Assembly (NCBI RefSeq): GCF_034190915.1 | Contig: NW_026947485.1 | Span: 33,369,519 to 33,433,518, forward strand | Origin: Cavia porcellus | Taxonomy: Eukaryota > Chordata > Mammalia > Rodentia > Caviidae | DNA: 64,000 bases | Reading direction: 5' to 3' | Shown here: piece after piece, positions 1-12,659 of the stretch | How the letters are laid out: each line of letters opens with the position of its first letter | How positions within the stretch are numbered: position 1 is the first letter of the stretch | The notes under the pieces: generated by a model | Database searches by the model: none | Told to the model about the DNA's origin: nothing | The model's input: the letters and a program-made list of their open reading frames with translations, nothing else | Position numbers and translations under genes: made by a program

Positions 1-3000
1 ATTCAAGTGTTAAAAATACGGTAAAAGGCATATTGTTATTAGACCCCCTCAGGACTCCGCTTTTTTTCATGTACCAATCTCCTCATTCTTGCCACTTCCT
101 AAAGTAGTTCTGGAAGTCTTCCTTCATGGCTGTCTTTATGAGGTATAATAAAAAATACAATGAATGCCATCCCTGTGTCTTCTAAGGAAAAGGCAAGTTC
201 CTAAAGACATTCCAGTGAGTCCTGCTGCATCCTCGTCACCGGATCTGGCACTGTGAAACTTCTGGGTCCTCCCCGTGTCGAAATAACCATGAACAGTATT
301 TTGAATTGAATTAGGATAGAGAGGCAGTCACAAGAGCACAACTAAAGACAACTCATAAAAAGAATTTCAGAACCGCATCAGAAAGTGGTAAGAATAATGG
401 GGTAAGTGTGTTCCAACTGAGAGAGTAATATTTGGAGGAGGATTAATGGCAATGTGTCTTTTTCTGTAATTGTTTTCAATTTAAATATTCATTATATTTC
501 TCAGTCATATGTTGTATCTCATGCTTTTGTTAAAAAGATTAAATGTTAATACATGTAAAGCTCTGGGTTTATAGGCTCAATTTATTACTCTTCCAATTAA
601 ATTAGATGTTACTCAACATAAAGAATTCTAAAATAATAAAAGTAAGGGATAGAAAAAGTAAATTTAAATACTAATGGCAATAAAGCATACAGTTAATGTT
701 CAATTATTTTTAAAATTTTTCAAACAAAATGAAGTACAAGAACTTGGGGATTAAAAATGACATTAATGATTTGTTTTAATTCTATTTTGCTAAAAACAAA
801 TTTACCAGGGAATGTGAACTGAAAGACTGAACATGGAATCATAGAACACACAGATTAAAAAATAATCAGGAGTTATAATATTAAAATGTAATCTAACATA
901 TATTAAGGAAAAAGAAAACATTAAACATGAATGGAAAATTAATCAAAATCATAAACTTAAGAATAAACAATTATGGCTAATTAATCGCAAGCCAAGTAAT
1001 TTTACATTCAATATATAAATATTGACAATCAATTTCTAAAAAATTCGTGAATCAATGAGAATACAAGGAGATATTGTTAGATAAATGGGAAAAGGAACTA
1101 CACAGGAAATCTTGAGAAAGGACTTGATAGTGCCACAAATGCAAAACAGAATCATCCTCATCTTTTCACTTATCACATTAGCAAGTATTTAAATGTTTAA
1201 TGCTAGACTAATAGCAAAAACATTGAAATAAACATTTCTCCCACTATTGACTATGAGTTAAATTGTCATGCATACTCTGAAGCATATACTGTCAATTCTT
1301 CACAATTTTAAAACAATGTAGATTTTGATGTGATTATTACAGTTATAGAATTTAATCTGCCAATGGACTCCACCATGCAAAATAGGATTTTTACTACAAT
1401 ATTCATTGTAACAAATGAACTAGAGAAAGCCTACCTACCCCAAACTATTATCTTCCTTTAGACATTATGATAGAGCCCTCTACTAAAAACTGTTCAGTCA
1501 TTATTTTGAATACTTTTGAAATATATTTTATATGTTGATATAGAAAGAAATCTCAGATATAGATTCATTAATTGAGAAAAAAGATTCATATAAGAGTCTA
1601 TGTGCATGCTCCTTCACATTAAATAAGTATATTTCTGTTAGGGTACAAGTGTGAACAGATTGCTTCTAGAAAGATGTAAAATGATAATAATCTCTTAACA
1701 AAAGGTAATTTGCAATGTATTAAATATATTGGCATATTTTAATGTTCTTTTGTTAGCACATGCACAGTTTATTTTCATAATACTACATAGGAAAATGTTC
1801 TGGTATTGTTATAGGAAATAGAAAAAGTAGAAGTAATGTATTTTAATATTCCTCTTAATCTTTCAAAAGTCAGGCATAAAATCACAGAAGATTTGAAAAA
1901 CATTATTATTGATAACAAGTATTTAATAGAAAATATTGAAATAAACATTCTTTCCCAGTATTCTTATCACATTTATTAAAGTACCTAACAACTTGAAAAT
2001 GCAAATAGTAATTCATTAATTTCTTGCACAGAGAAAGTAGAGGCCACTTTTCCATAGGGATACCCACAGTGCACTCACATTTGAATTCATTAATCAGAGC
2101 ACAACATTTTCCAATACCAAATAAAATAAAATAATGAACTCAGTAGTTAGGACTGGATGCTTCATCTTAAATAAAAGTGCAGGAAAGCATATGTTAAAAC
2201 TATAAAGCCAGGTAAGAAATAATTATAAAGATATTTTGTACAAAATCAAATAGTTGAGCCATAAGTAGGAATCTGAGGCAAATTCATAGCATTATCTGCT
2301 TTCACTACCAAAAAAATTAATATAAATTATTTGTCTCACAAAGTCATCAAGAAAATGATATAGTTAGATGTTAGAAACATAGATGGAAATTAGTGATGTA
2401 GGGAATAGAAACAAACAAGTGATTTGATAAGTAAAATACAAGAACTAAACTTTTTACAGGACAATAGCATAAAACTTTCAAAAACAGGAAAGAAAGAAGA
2501 GAAAAAAATGCATGGAAACAAAATTAGAAAAGTCTGAGTAAATTTAGAGAAAAGACCAGTGAACACTGATATAGAAAATAAATTATATATTATGCAAAAC
2601 ATATATTAAGGAAAACAATACAGTGAAATTACAATTAGAGGTAATTACTATGAATCTCTTTTAGAAAAAGTATTATGTGTGAATGCATGTGTTGCATAGT
2701 ATATCATTTCTTTGTATATACACTAGTTGTGCATACAAATAATTACTTACATGCCAACTAATTTAATATCAAATATATACTGATTTTGTCAATTTGTAAA
2801 AATGTATTGATAGTGTTATATTGTTCTGTACATTATAAATTTTACATAGATTATATTATTTTCATTTATTTTATATAATACATAACCAAAATAATATAAT
2901 AGAAAAAAGGAACTTGAGTATGGGAACATATGTAGTAGAATCTTACACAACAGTGACAATAAACAAACAAATTAATTTATCCACATAAATAAATATCAGA

Positions 3001-3394
3001 AAAATAAAATGGAGGGAAATAGATTACAATTGGGTACACATTCATGTGTATAAAATATATATATGTTTTAGCAACATTCATTATGCACTAGTAATGAGCA
3101 TACAAAGTTAAAGCATAAAAATGTGCAAGGGAAAATATGAATTCTAGGAAGGAAAAGATGAAAGAAATTAGATCAGAAAGAGTCAAACCTGAGGCTTTTA
3201 CTGTAACTGATGTTTCCTTTTATAAAAATATTAAAATAACTATCACAAATATTAAATTTTAATAATGTTGAATGCTACAGGAGTAGGTATGTTTTGTGTT
3301 GTCATCTGTATTCTGTTTGAAAGATACTCAAATGTTTTGCAAAAAATTTTAAGCAAAATCCAAAAATGTCAGAGGGATTTTTACTAAACAAGAA
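1..3394. other. AT-rich non-coding DNA
   Basis: I see no gene, exon or recognisable repeat here. Poly(A/T)-like runs and short AT palindromes only. The 70-codon frame at 2390-2602 is a chance product. Confidence 0.6.
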
Positions 3395-3610
3395 ATAAGT
3401 GATTCTAGGTAGTTTCACTTAACATGATGGCTCTAGTTCCATCTGTTTTCCTGTAAATGATATGATTTCATTCTTCCTTATGGCTGAGTAATATTTCATT
3501 GTGCATGTATACCTCATCTTCTTATCTATTCATCTGTGAATGGGCATCTAAACTGTTCCCACTGCTTAGCTAATGTAATTGCGCTACTGTAAATTTGCTA
3601 AACTCAGAAA
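3395..3610 (-). mobile_element. Old L1 3'-end fragment
   Basis: 'ggctgagtaatatttcattgt', 'atctattcatctgtgaatgg' and 'catctaaactgttcccac' are the antisense of the conserved end of L1 ORF2 and its [13 protein letters not shown] region. It is heavily truncated and non-coding. Confidence 0.75.
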
Positions 3611-4756
3611 GTTATTAGAGTTTGTTTTTTCTTTTGGGTAAAACCTTAATACATAAATAAGGTAGACTTTTGGAGACAAAAAAGGGGACCATCAAGAGGA
3701 GGGATAGAGAAACACGCGGATCAAAATTGATCAAGATATGTTAAATATATGCACCAAATTTCCAGAACAAAACACACCATTATATAATATTGACGCACAC
3801 TAAATAAAATATGTATATGTGGAATTTTCAAATTCAATTGTTCTCTAAAAAATACAAATTAAAATTACTCTTAGACAAATGACTTGTTAAATCAGCAATA
3901 GTTTCTTGTAACAATGTTGGCAAGAGCACATATGGAAAAATAGTATCAGAGACTTCCAAAAGTATAACCTATTTTTTGGAGAAAGTCATCCTAAGCAATT
4001 AAACAGAGTTGTGAAAAAGTAAGAACTAGTCTAAAAGAGTCAATAGAGAGAATTTTTTAAATAACAATATATAAAATGGAGTGTTAGGCAATAACTAAAA
4101 TTGAGAATAAAACTGCTCTTTCATGACACTGTAGTTAAAGATATAGTTAAGAGCAAAAAGTAAAAATAAAAAAATAAAATGTACATTCCTAAAGAAAAAC
4201 ACCTCAATCTCTTTACATACAATAATATATTCCATCTTTAAGTGCATATGACGATTATACAGTATATGAGAGAAACTATAGTTGATACCTCAGTGACCAG
4301 GTGATAGTGGTGGGTTTTAACTAATACATGTATTTTCCCTTTATACTTTATAGTGTACAGATTTGATTTTGAGCAAGGTTATAATTCTCATAAAAATAGA
4401 AAATACACAATATAGATAGATAGATAGATTGATAAATAGTATTATTAAGGGCAGTCTCCTGTCTTAGACTTGCACATTCTTTTGCTTATCTGTGTCTTCT
4501 AATTCACCAAAAACAGACTTACTGCTCAACAAAGATAACTTTAAATAATGGTGTTTGTAAAGTATATTTGAGAATTCATTTGTAATAAATTATTAGGATT
4601 TTAAGTTGATTTTGAAAAGATGACTTCGAGTATTTTTATATCTTGTCTATTTGGTCTTCTTTCTCATCAGTTACCAGTTAATACTAGGTTATGTCTATTT
4701 TCTGTATCTTTCTCTCATCTTTTGGTATTATTTCATAGGGGTTATGATAGTCATTA

Positions 4757-4858
4757 GCGGGCCAGTGATATAGCTCAGTGGCACAGCACCTGCCTGGCAA
4801 GCACAGGCACGAGTCCCAATTCCCAGTACCCAAAACCAACAAACAACAACAACAAAAA
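4757..4858 (+). mobile_element. ID-type tRNA-derived SINE with target-site duplication
   Basis: The tRNA-like head (A-box region 'tagctcagtgg') has a degraded B box ('cgagtcccaattcc') and an A/C-rich tail. It is flanked by GATAGTCATTA (4746-4756) and GATACTCATTA (4859-4869), one mismatch. Confidence 0.85.
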
Positions 4859-5019
4859 GATACTCATTAAAACACTAGTCTCCTTTCTTAAGCAAATTAC
4901 TCAGGTTCAGTGCTTCTCTTTGGATGTTGCTACCTACTGGTCCCACCTGGAAAAAATAGAGCTGTTTGCTCTTGTGTTCCTCTATTACGCAAATCAACTA
5001 CATCCCTAGTTCTTTTTAC

Positions 5020-5140
5020 TTTTTACTTTGAATCTCACTAAGTCACTAAGTTTCCCATGCTGATTCAATTTGGAATTCTTCTGTCTCAGCCTACCACAGA
5101 GATGGAAATAGAGATGTGCATTACCACACTAGGATCTTTT
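5020..5140 (-). mobile_element. Diverged B1 remnant
   Basis: 'tcactaagtcactaagtttc', 'ttctgtctcagcctaccaca' and 'agatgtgcattaccacac' follow the reverse B1 consensus. A further worn fragment may lie at 5325-5390. Confidence 0.6.
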
Positions 5141-5570
5141 TCCCCTCATCTGTCCACATTCAGGATATTAGACTTATAGGATCTTCCAAGCCCACAATAT
5201 CTAAAAAAGAAATCATGAGCAGATTTACAGGATCCTGGAGAGCTTTAACAGGTTCTGTGAAGCAGCATAGAGGGTTAGTACGCCAAAGGGAGCCCTTCTA
5301 GACTAACCACCACCCACCCACAGCTAGGATCTTTATCTTATTTACCCTGAATCACCAAGCTTGCCATGTATAGGTTTCTCTTGTCCTGGCTAGACGAGAT
5401 TCCATTTTAATTCTCCAGTGGAGATTTAACTTTACAGCAGTGCAATATGTGCAATATACACAGTACTATTTTTAAAGTATATGGCATGGGAGTTTTAGTT
5501 ATTTTACTGGCATGGATTTCAATGTATTATGTAATATCAACATACACTGTATTTTCAGTTTATTATACAA

Positions 5571-5770
5571 TCATATAATACAGTCATCTCTCAATATCTG
5601 TGGGGAATCCAGGAATTCCTGACTGCTGTGAAAACTCATGGATGAAATCACATAATATCTATATATAATCCACCCACACCTTTGGCATACTTTAAATAAT
5701 TTCTAGATTACATATAATATCCAGTAAACTGTAACTTCTATGTAAATATTTGTTACACTGTACTTTTATT
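5571..5770. mobile_element. Tigger/MER-type DNA transposon fossil
   Basis: 'tacagtcatctctcaatatc' is the typical terminal sequence. 'ttggcatactttaaataatt' and 'tctagattacatataatatc' are internal landmarks, and it ends '...ttacactgta'. The TA-flanked, diverged, non-coding remnant fits a non-autonomous pogo/Tigger element. Confidence 0.7.
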
Positions 5771-6089
5771 TGTATTATTTTTATTGGTGTATTTAATTTT
5801 TAGAATACTTTATGTATCCAAATGTACATTCTTTCACCATCTATGAATTGGTGCTTTATTCTTCCATATTGCATTTAGTCCTGATTGATACAGAGTTACA
5901 TATTTCAATGTTGCATTCATTCCAACATCATTGCTCAAGAAGTTGGTTTGCCTACATGTTCATGGAGTTGCTTGACTTTATAGTTCAGATTAAATACAAT
6001 TATTATGAAGGAGCAGTTCATTGTTAATATTAATATTTTATATTGTCACATAGATAGATTTTCAGTTGAGTCATTTTATTTCTTAAGGC

Positions 6090-6235
6090 AATCGTCACAC
6101 TACTGAATCTCTTTTAGCAACTGAGTGTCAGTGAATTAAATATCTTGCCCGAATGTATACAGCCGACAAAAATGAGGACTGAAATTCAAGCTGGGATCTT
6201 CCCAGTTCAAATGTAGTCCTCCTTCCATATTGAAT
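6090..6235 (-). mobile_element. MIR fossil, antisense, diverged
   Basis: 'attaaatatcttgcccgaat' and 'gaggactgaaattcaagctg' with 'tcttcccagttcaaatg' follow the MIR core on the minus strand. Confidence 0.5.
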
Positions 6236-6439
6236 TCATGCATTCATTAAGCATTTAATGAACATTCAAACGTACAAGAGCTTGCTCTGGTTGCTCAGGA
6301 TAAGATGAGGGGAACTCATCTCACAGAACTCATCAGGAGAAACTGATTTGTTGCCATATAAAGAAAAAGTAGTAAGTGACCAAAATCTAAGAGCCAGGAA
6401 AGAGCCAGACACAGATATAAGAATCTCATTTCTTCTTAA

Positions 6440-6615
6440 ATTCATGGTGATATTCAGTGCTTCCTCTATTCTAGCTGAGGATTCTAGCACTTTACATGCA
6501 CTAACTTGGGAATCAGCTCTTGGAGGTGGATTTATTAGTACCACTCTCCTTGCACGGATGAGATACTGAGGCAGAGAGATGGTACAACGTCCCACAGCAG
6601 TTCATTCTAGAGCCC
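6440..6615 (-). mobile_element. MIR fossil, antisense
   Basis: 'tctagcactttacatgcact', 'ggtggatttattagtaccac', 'cacggatgagatactgaggc' and 'agagagatggtacaacgtcc' follow MIR in order. Two short overlapping open frames here are not genes. Confidence 0.7.
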
Positions 6616-8984
6616 TGACTGTTTTTAATTTTGGATGCCTACTGAATTGACCTTGAGACAGTGTCCCTAGCCATGCACTCTCAGCACTTGACTTAAATCT
6701 TAGCACAGAAAAGCTATGGATCACAAATTGCTTACAGATCAAAGAAACAATAGTTGAGACTTCCAGAGGATTCTGATTTCTTCAGTCATTTCCTGTACTG
6801 AAGCCACTTTGTGTCTATAATCTCATATTTGGGTTATCACCTGGCCTCCCTGATGGTATGTGCTGCTGATGTGGAAGTTTGAATGGACTCTGCTGTCACT
6901 GAGGAGAGGCAGCAGGGTCCTCCTCTCTTGCCTTGCTCGTGTGATTTTTGCAATGTTATTTCTTTTCTGGGAATCAGCACATATGCACGAAGGACAGCCA
7001 AAATGAATGGAACTGATCACCAGTGACTGCCTGTTCACAAGACAGATTAGGACCAGGACACTGGTGGAGAACAAATCTCAGTGGCCCTGTCCCTTGGCTC
7101 AGTTGCCTGGCCTCAATTTGAGTCCAATTGCTTAATTTTCCACACACCCGGAGAAAGCCAATTCCCATGCCACACTGTGTCTTCTTTATATTTCTCCATA
7201 ATGTAGTCTCTGGCTGTTTAACTGCAGCAGGCTTTATGATAGGGTTGTTGTTTGTTTTTTTCTTCCTTGGCAGTAGGCATAGAACTTTAATTTTAAAATA
7301 CACACTCAAACTCAAACAGCCCTGAACAACTTACACAGAAAGTGGAGTGTTTTCTAGGCTTGTTTTTAAAATATTACAATTTTTATTAGACAATTTTATC
7401 ATTGTTATAAATAAGTAATTGTACTGGGGAGAAGGGATAATCCTTATTTAATTAAATTCATCTATACTCCCAGGTTGGCAGCAACAAGACATATGTGAGA
7501 CTAATACCCGCAGCCTGCCTCTTTGCATGTGCAATTAAAAATTCACTCTACAGTAGCACTGGCAGTTTAGTGTTGCTTTTGGCATTTACAAATTCTTTTA
7601 TTTTGTGACTTTTTTTTTTACCATACACATATGCTGGAGCAGATGTTGCTTATTTGTTGTTTATTCAAATCTGTAGGCTCTGGCAGCTAACTCCATTGTT
7701 CCATAATGAAGCTTTATTCACTGTCCTGTATTAGGACCCAGTGCCTGCACGGGAGGCTGCTTTAGTTCCCAGTAGGACGCCACAGTTATTGCCCTTGTAC
7801 TTGGCTGTTTGTAGTTGGAAGCTTTCACTGGGGGAGAAAGCAGCAACAACAAAAGGCTAGGTGACCATGGTTGGGATGAGTGTGTGGTTGGGGAAGTGAC
7901 AGGAAGGTCGTCTAGCTGTCTTCCGCTCCATATTTCTACCCAGTGTCTCAGCCTGGCATCCAGACTCATCTGCTATGGGGATTTGCTGCCTGCAACCTGG
8001 ACGTATTTTCTTCCTGTTCTTTTCTTTTCTTTGGATTTTGTTGGAAAGCATGGTGTCCACTGCCTCTTCCTAACCCATTCTCCTCTTTGCAGTGTATCTA
8101 TAGTCATTAATGATCAGCTTCAGCCATATGAACTCTGTCCTGTGCCATGCTTTCTGGACATAGAATTCTGTCCTGTTTCACCTATGTATCACACCTTCAT
8201 TGCATTTTTCTTCATCCTGATACTGGTTTTGGTGGTCCGTGACTTGGGGGCAGCCGCACTTCATCAAGTTGAGAATGTCAGGTCCATGTTGACCATAATA
8301 AAGATCGGCTGATCCCTAAAGATTGAATGCCAATTTGGACATACTCGCCTTCTGGAAAACCCCTGTCTTGGCCAGGAGGCAATCAATCAGAGATGTAACC
8401 ACCTCCATCTGGCACATTATGACATGGAACCTCACTATTAACACATTTGTGATTCATCTTGTCCCAGTGAGTAGTGCCAGGGATCAAACCACATCCTCCC
8501 TCCCCATGGCAGCTGGGAGCATTCTAGCTTCCCAGCATGCAGAGTTAACACATTGGCTCCTGTGACACTGTAAGTAACAATTCTTTTAATTATCACACCT
8601 TCCTCCCCCTCCCCACCCACTCCAGACATGTTGGCGCCATGGGGATATTTTGCAGCAAGCAATCAGTACTTTTCTTAATTGAGCATGTTCCAAAAGCATG
8701 AAGCCTGGTATTATCTACTACTGAATGAAAGGGGCAGTTGATTGATGCTAAGTTCTACAGATACAACACCCTACATTTGTTCACAGGGAGGATTTTACTT
8801 CCATAAGGATGCTGTAGTGCTCTTCTACATTTTTTATGTTGTCTATATAATGAATGTGGAGTTCCTCAGAATTGAATGTATGGTCTTTTCCTCTCTGACC
8901 TCAGCCCGCTTCCTGTCTATATACCCTAAACTGTGCATATTGAATGGTTCAGAATTTCTCCAATTTCCCCATTTTTACATCTTT
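6616..8984. other. Non-coding DNA, no feature recognised
   Basis: Mixed-composition sequence. Several open frames of up to 165 codons (7815-8312) show no domain and no start or splice context. I cannot assign a repeat class. Confidence 0.5.
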
Positions 8985-9240
8985 GAGACTACAGTGCTCC
9001 CTTGTCTTGGAATCCACTTTCCATTGACTTTTTCCTTTTGTCAAAGGTCTTCTGCCTTTCAAGGCTTCAGTTCAGGTATTTCTTGTTCCAGAATCTTTTC
9101 CAACTCAACTCCCCCATGCAGCTTCTTCAGTGCTCCACGAAATATACATGTATCACTTCGCAGTAGATCTTAACTCATTTTGTCTTGCATGATAATTAAC
9201 TGCGTACAAAATGTGTATTTCTAACTGAAACATTACTTTG
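8985..9240 (+). mobile_element. L2 LINE 3'-end fossil
   Basis: 'cttgtcttggaatccacttt', 'gcctttcaaggcttcagttc' and 'agaatcttttccaactcaac' match the characteristic L2 3' text. The 143-codon open frame over it (8742-9173) is not a gene. Confidence 0.65.
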
Positions 9241-9297
9241 TTTTTTATATACTGAAATTGAACCCATGTTATCCCAAGCCTTTTAGTGTTCTGTTTT

Positions 9298-9425
9298 GTT
9301 CTCTTTTGTTTTCATTTGGAGACAGGATCTTGCTAAGTCACCAAGCTGTCCAAGCTGGGCTGGAACTTGCAATATTCCTACCGCAGCCTCCCACAGATAC
9401 ATGCACATATTATATCCTTGTTACT
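9298..9425 (-). mobile_element. B1 remnant, antisense
   Basis: 'gagacaggatcttgctaagt', 'caagctgggctggaacttgc' and 'accgcagcctcccacag' are reverse B1. Confidence 0.8.
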
Positions 9426-9514
9426 TCTTTTGAGGATACCTAGCATGCATTTTTGTAGCTGTTTCTCAGCTAGATATTGATATTTCCTCTGCAGAAGGGT
9501 TCATGTGGGGGTTA

Positions 9515-9880
9515 GGATAACATAAATATTTATCGAGTACTATGTGTGGCAGGCACAACACAAAGCACTTTACGTTTTTAATTCAACCTCAAAACCAGCA
9601 TGGGAGTGCATGGGATTTATTCCTATTTTAAAGATAAGGGGATTGGGGCTGGAGATTTAGCTCAGTGGTATAAGCGCCTGCCTTGCAAAAAGGCAGTCAT
9701 GAGTTCGATCCCCGGTACTGATAAAAAAGGAAAAAGACAAAAAAAATAAAATAAAATAAAATAAAATAAAATAAAATAAAAAATATAAGGGGACTGAGGT
9801 TCAGAAAGCATAAGGAGTTGAATCCAGGTTATCAAACTAGAGAGTACTTGAGCTAGGATTCATGGGTCTGTTTGATCCTA
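9515..9880 (-). mobile_element. MIR SINE, antisense, split by an ID SINE
   Basis: 'gagtactatgtgtggcaggc', 'acaaagcactttacg' and 'ttttaaagataagggga' lie before the ID element. 'ctgaggttcagaaagcataa' and 'gttgaatccaggtt' lie after it. Confidence 0.85.
9646..9784 (+). mobile_element. ID-type SINE inserted into a MIR
   Basis: 'gggctggagatttagctcag' is followed by a good B box 'GAGTTCGATCC' and a tail of AAAAT repeats (about 9745-9780). Flanking repeats are ATAAGGGGATTG (9634-9645) and ATAAGGGGACTG (9785-9796). The surrounding MIR resumes exactly after the tail. Confidence 0.92.
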
Positions 9881-11529
9881 AAGCTTTTATTCTTGTTAGA
9901 ATAGCTATGTTTTCTGAGCAAAAGCAATGTTAAGAAACCATACTAGTATAAAAATGTAGGTAGAATAAGATTTATAGTCTCTTAAAAAAAAACCCTCTGT
10001 ATTTCTAAGGGAATGTTAAAATAAAAATGTATTAAAGTGACTGAAATGCTTCACATTAAAAAAGAGAACAAGTCAAAGTTTATGATTTGACCAGGATTTG
10101 AGTTTATTTAAATTCAAGCTTAATGATAATACTACCATAATCATCTTTTATAGACCACTATAAAATGATATGAAAATGAACAAGAACATGCTTTATTTAC
10201 TATGCTGCTTATAAAAATTAAGCTCATTTTTAGCAAAAGGTGTTTCTGAAGTCTTTCAGAAAAGAGTTAATGTCAGATATGAAAATAAGAAGCCTATATT
10301 TTGTTTGATGGTGGAAATCTATTGCAAAGGCTAAATTCCTCACAGGCTCTCGTGAGCCTGGCCAGGTCAGTGTGGAAGGGAAAGAGGGTATGACCACAGT
10401 AGTTGACAGCAGCCTCTAAAAAGAAAAGAAAGATAAGCGTGATATATTGCTGGTGCTGTTTGTGTCATTCACCAAGTGCAATATAACACATGTCAATGTG
10501 AATTTTACATCAGTATTTTAGGTTCCTAATTAAATAAAGAGTGGTGCCTTGCCAGAAATCCCAAAGAGTGTGAAAATTCATGTACAGATCAACAGAGTTG
10601 GAGAAGCACGTGTAATGGATACCTTCCCACCTTCTCAGGGGTCTGTTGAAAGAAGAATGAGGATCAAGAAGGGGTTGAGCAAATAAGGTGTCACAGTGAG
10701 GGGGGACAGAAGAGGCTGTGGGTGTTAGGGTTCCTCTCTCCACGACTGATCTTACTCTGCCTGTTCTTGGCTTGCCAAGGGAGTTGGCATTTGCCATCCT
10801 GGCCGGCCTCAGAAAATAGAAGTAGCGGTCAGTTTCGGTCTTCTTTCTGGGAAGAGAAGTTAGAGATCAGAGCCAGAGCAGCTGAGATCTTGATCAGTGT
10901 CCTCTGCTGCCAATTCTATTCATCTTCTGATGTCTGCACCACCCTCACTGATGATAACTGACACGGTCAATGCCTTCAGCACGTGCACTGCTCCCACCTG
11001 CGTGGCAGTCTCACAGGTCCCCGACTGGTGCACTCACCAACAGGATTCAAAAGTTTTTTGGTCAAATATAACACCATATATTTTTGTAGAAATTCTATTT
11101 TCATTAAATAATCTTTCTTTTAAAAATGTATAAAGTTGGTCTACAGTGAGTTTTGATTTTTTATTAATTCATTGTTACTCATTAATAGAAAAGTTAAGAG
11201 AAAAGTATAAATTTTCCCTCCTGAAAATATGATTATATACAAAACAAACTTTGATCTTTATTGATGATACAGTGAATAAATTATGACTTTGTGGGAGTTC
11301 AAAGATATTTACATGCATAGCCTGGTAATGCCACAGTTGATGTGGGATCTGACACCTACTGGAAACACAATGCTTGTTTCTTCAATGACTAAAGAGGATC
11401 AATAGGAACTTCTAAAGAGCTGAATTTCTGCCAATGATAAAAACCAAAGAAGCCACATCCTTCATTAAATATGCATCTCTGATTTCATTTGTTTCTCCTA
11501 AGCTTTCTTTAGCAGTTTCAAAGTTTCTG
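9881..11529. other. Non-coding DNA, no feature recognised
   Basis: The 10320-11050 part is richer in GC than its flanks and carries overlapping open frames of less than 100 codons on both strands, none recognisable. It could be a worn LTR or a unique element. Confidence 0.45.
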
Positions 11530-12060
11530 GGCTTATAGCTAGGCTTTTGATCCATTTTTTTAAGTGGCTAGAGACAAGGATCTAGTTTTTATCTTCTACA
11601 TGTGTATTATAGCTTGTGTTTAGATGTCCCCCAAAGCCTGATGCAGTCATATGTGGTGGTTTTCAGGGGTGACTGAATCTGGAGTTTGTGATTGATTCAT
11701 GGTCCAATGCTAGGATTAACAAGAAGTGATTACTAAATCAGTCCATACATTGTTTTGGCACTACCCTAATCCCCAGCAACCTATATACAATAAAAAATAG
11801 ATGCTGTTACGTTCTATTTCTTGATTTGCTTGCTACCTTCTGGCCACCATGAACTTTCCTCCTCTCCCAAGCCATCCTGCCTCGGAGCCAGCCAATTATA
11901 GACTGAAACTTACACAAACTGTGAGCTAAATAAGCCTTTCCTCTTAATAAAGTTTTCTTCCTTTAATTTTGGGCACCAAATATTTTGTTTTAGCAACAAA
12001 AAAGGTAACTATTAAAAAGTATATATCCAGTTTTTTCAGCATCATTTGTTAGAGAAGCTG
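11530..12060 (-). mobile_element. Ancient L1 ORF2 fragment, split by another repeat
   Basis: The antisense ORF2 text 'ttttgatccatttt...' to 'gatctagttttt' at 11540-11600 continues as 'atatccagttttttcagcat' at 12020-12060. The two parts are separated by the ~400-bp dispersed repeat at 11604-12015. Divergence is high. Confidence 0.7.
11604..12015 (+). mobile_element. Dispersed rodent repeat, copy A (class uncertain)
   Basis: This shares a long, diverged match with 30545-30865: 'gattgattcatg', 'actaaatcagt', 'ggcactaccctaatcccc', 'caccatgaac', 'ccatcctgcct' and 'aactgtgagctaaataa'. The end 'gtgagctaaataa...' resembles MaLR-type LTRs or unclassified rodent repeats. I cannot name the family. Here it interrupts L1 sequence. 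Confidence 0.65.
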
Positions 12061-12099
12061 TTTTTTCTCTCAAGGTGTGACTCATTATCCCTCCTCCAT

Positions 12100-12650
12100 A
12101 GCTGCTGGAGTCCAGAACTGCAGGATGTGGAAAGAAACTGCTCATCTAAGACCTCCATGCAAAAGAATTTTTTGACTTATTTCTCTTTTTCTCAATTTTT
12201 GGGGGCTTTCTTATTCTTTTGGTATTTCCCTTTTACTCATTTACTTATATATTTTTACTCTTTGGTTAGTTTTTCTTTCCTATATCTGCGGGATTTTTGT
12301 TCATGTTATCTATTTTTTATTCTTTAATTAGATTTTTATTTATTTTCTCTCTTGCTTTTCTTTTCAAATTTTACTTCAGTTTTTCCCTTTAGTTATTCAT
12401 GTGCTTCATATTACTGTTAAATTTTGTTCGTTTTAAGCTACTTAGCTTATTCTTTACTATTACTGCAGACTTTATTTCTATTGTTAACCATGTTTTAAGA
12501 TCATTTCCTTAATCATGTGACTTGAAGGTCCATTTCAAATTTCAGTGATGTTCACTGTATCTATTCTTTTCTTTTTTATTGTACGCTTGGTCTCTTATCT
12601 AAGAAACAAGTGCACAGAATGAGGTCACTATAGTTTACTTCTACTTGTAT
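12100..12650. other. T-rich unassigned segment between L1 fragments
   Basis: Pyrimidine-rich DNA with no coding signal. It lies between two old L1 fragments and may be another diverged insertion, but I do not recognise it. The 93-codon open frame at 12046-12327 is a by-product of T-richness. Confidence 0.4.
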
Positions 12651-12659
12651 GAGTTTGGA

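Noticed and set aside
7815..8312. 165-codon open frame as a gene
   Set aside because: No recognisable domain, no splice or promoter context, and overlapping frames of similar length on the other strand.
8742..9173. 143-codon open frame as a gene
   Set aside because: It overlaps an L2 fossil and has composition typical of translated repeat DNA.
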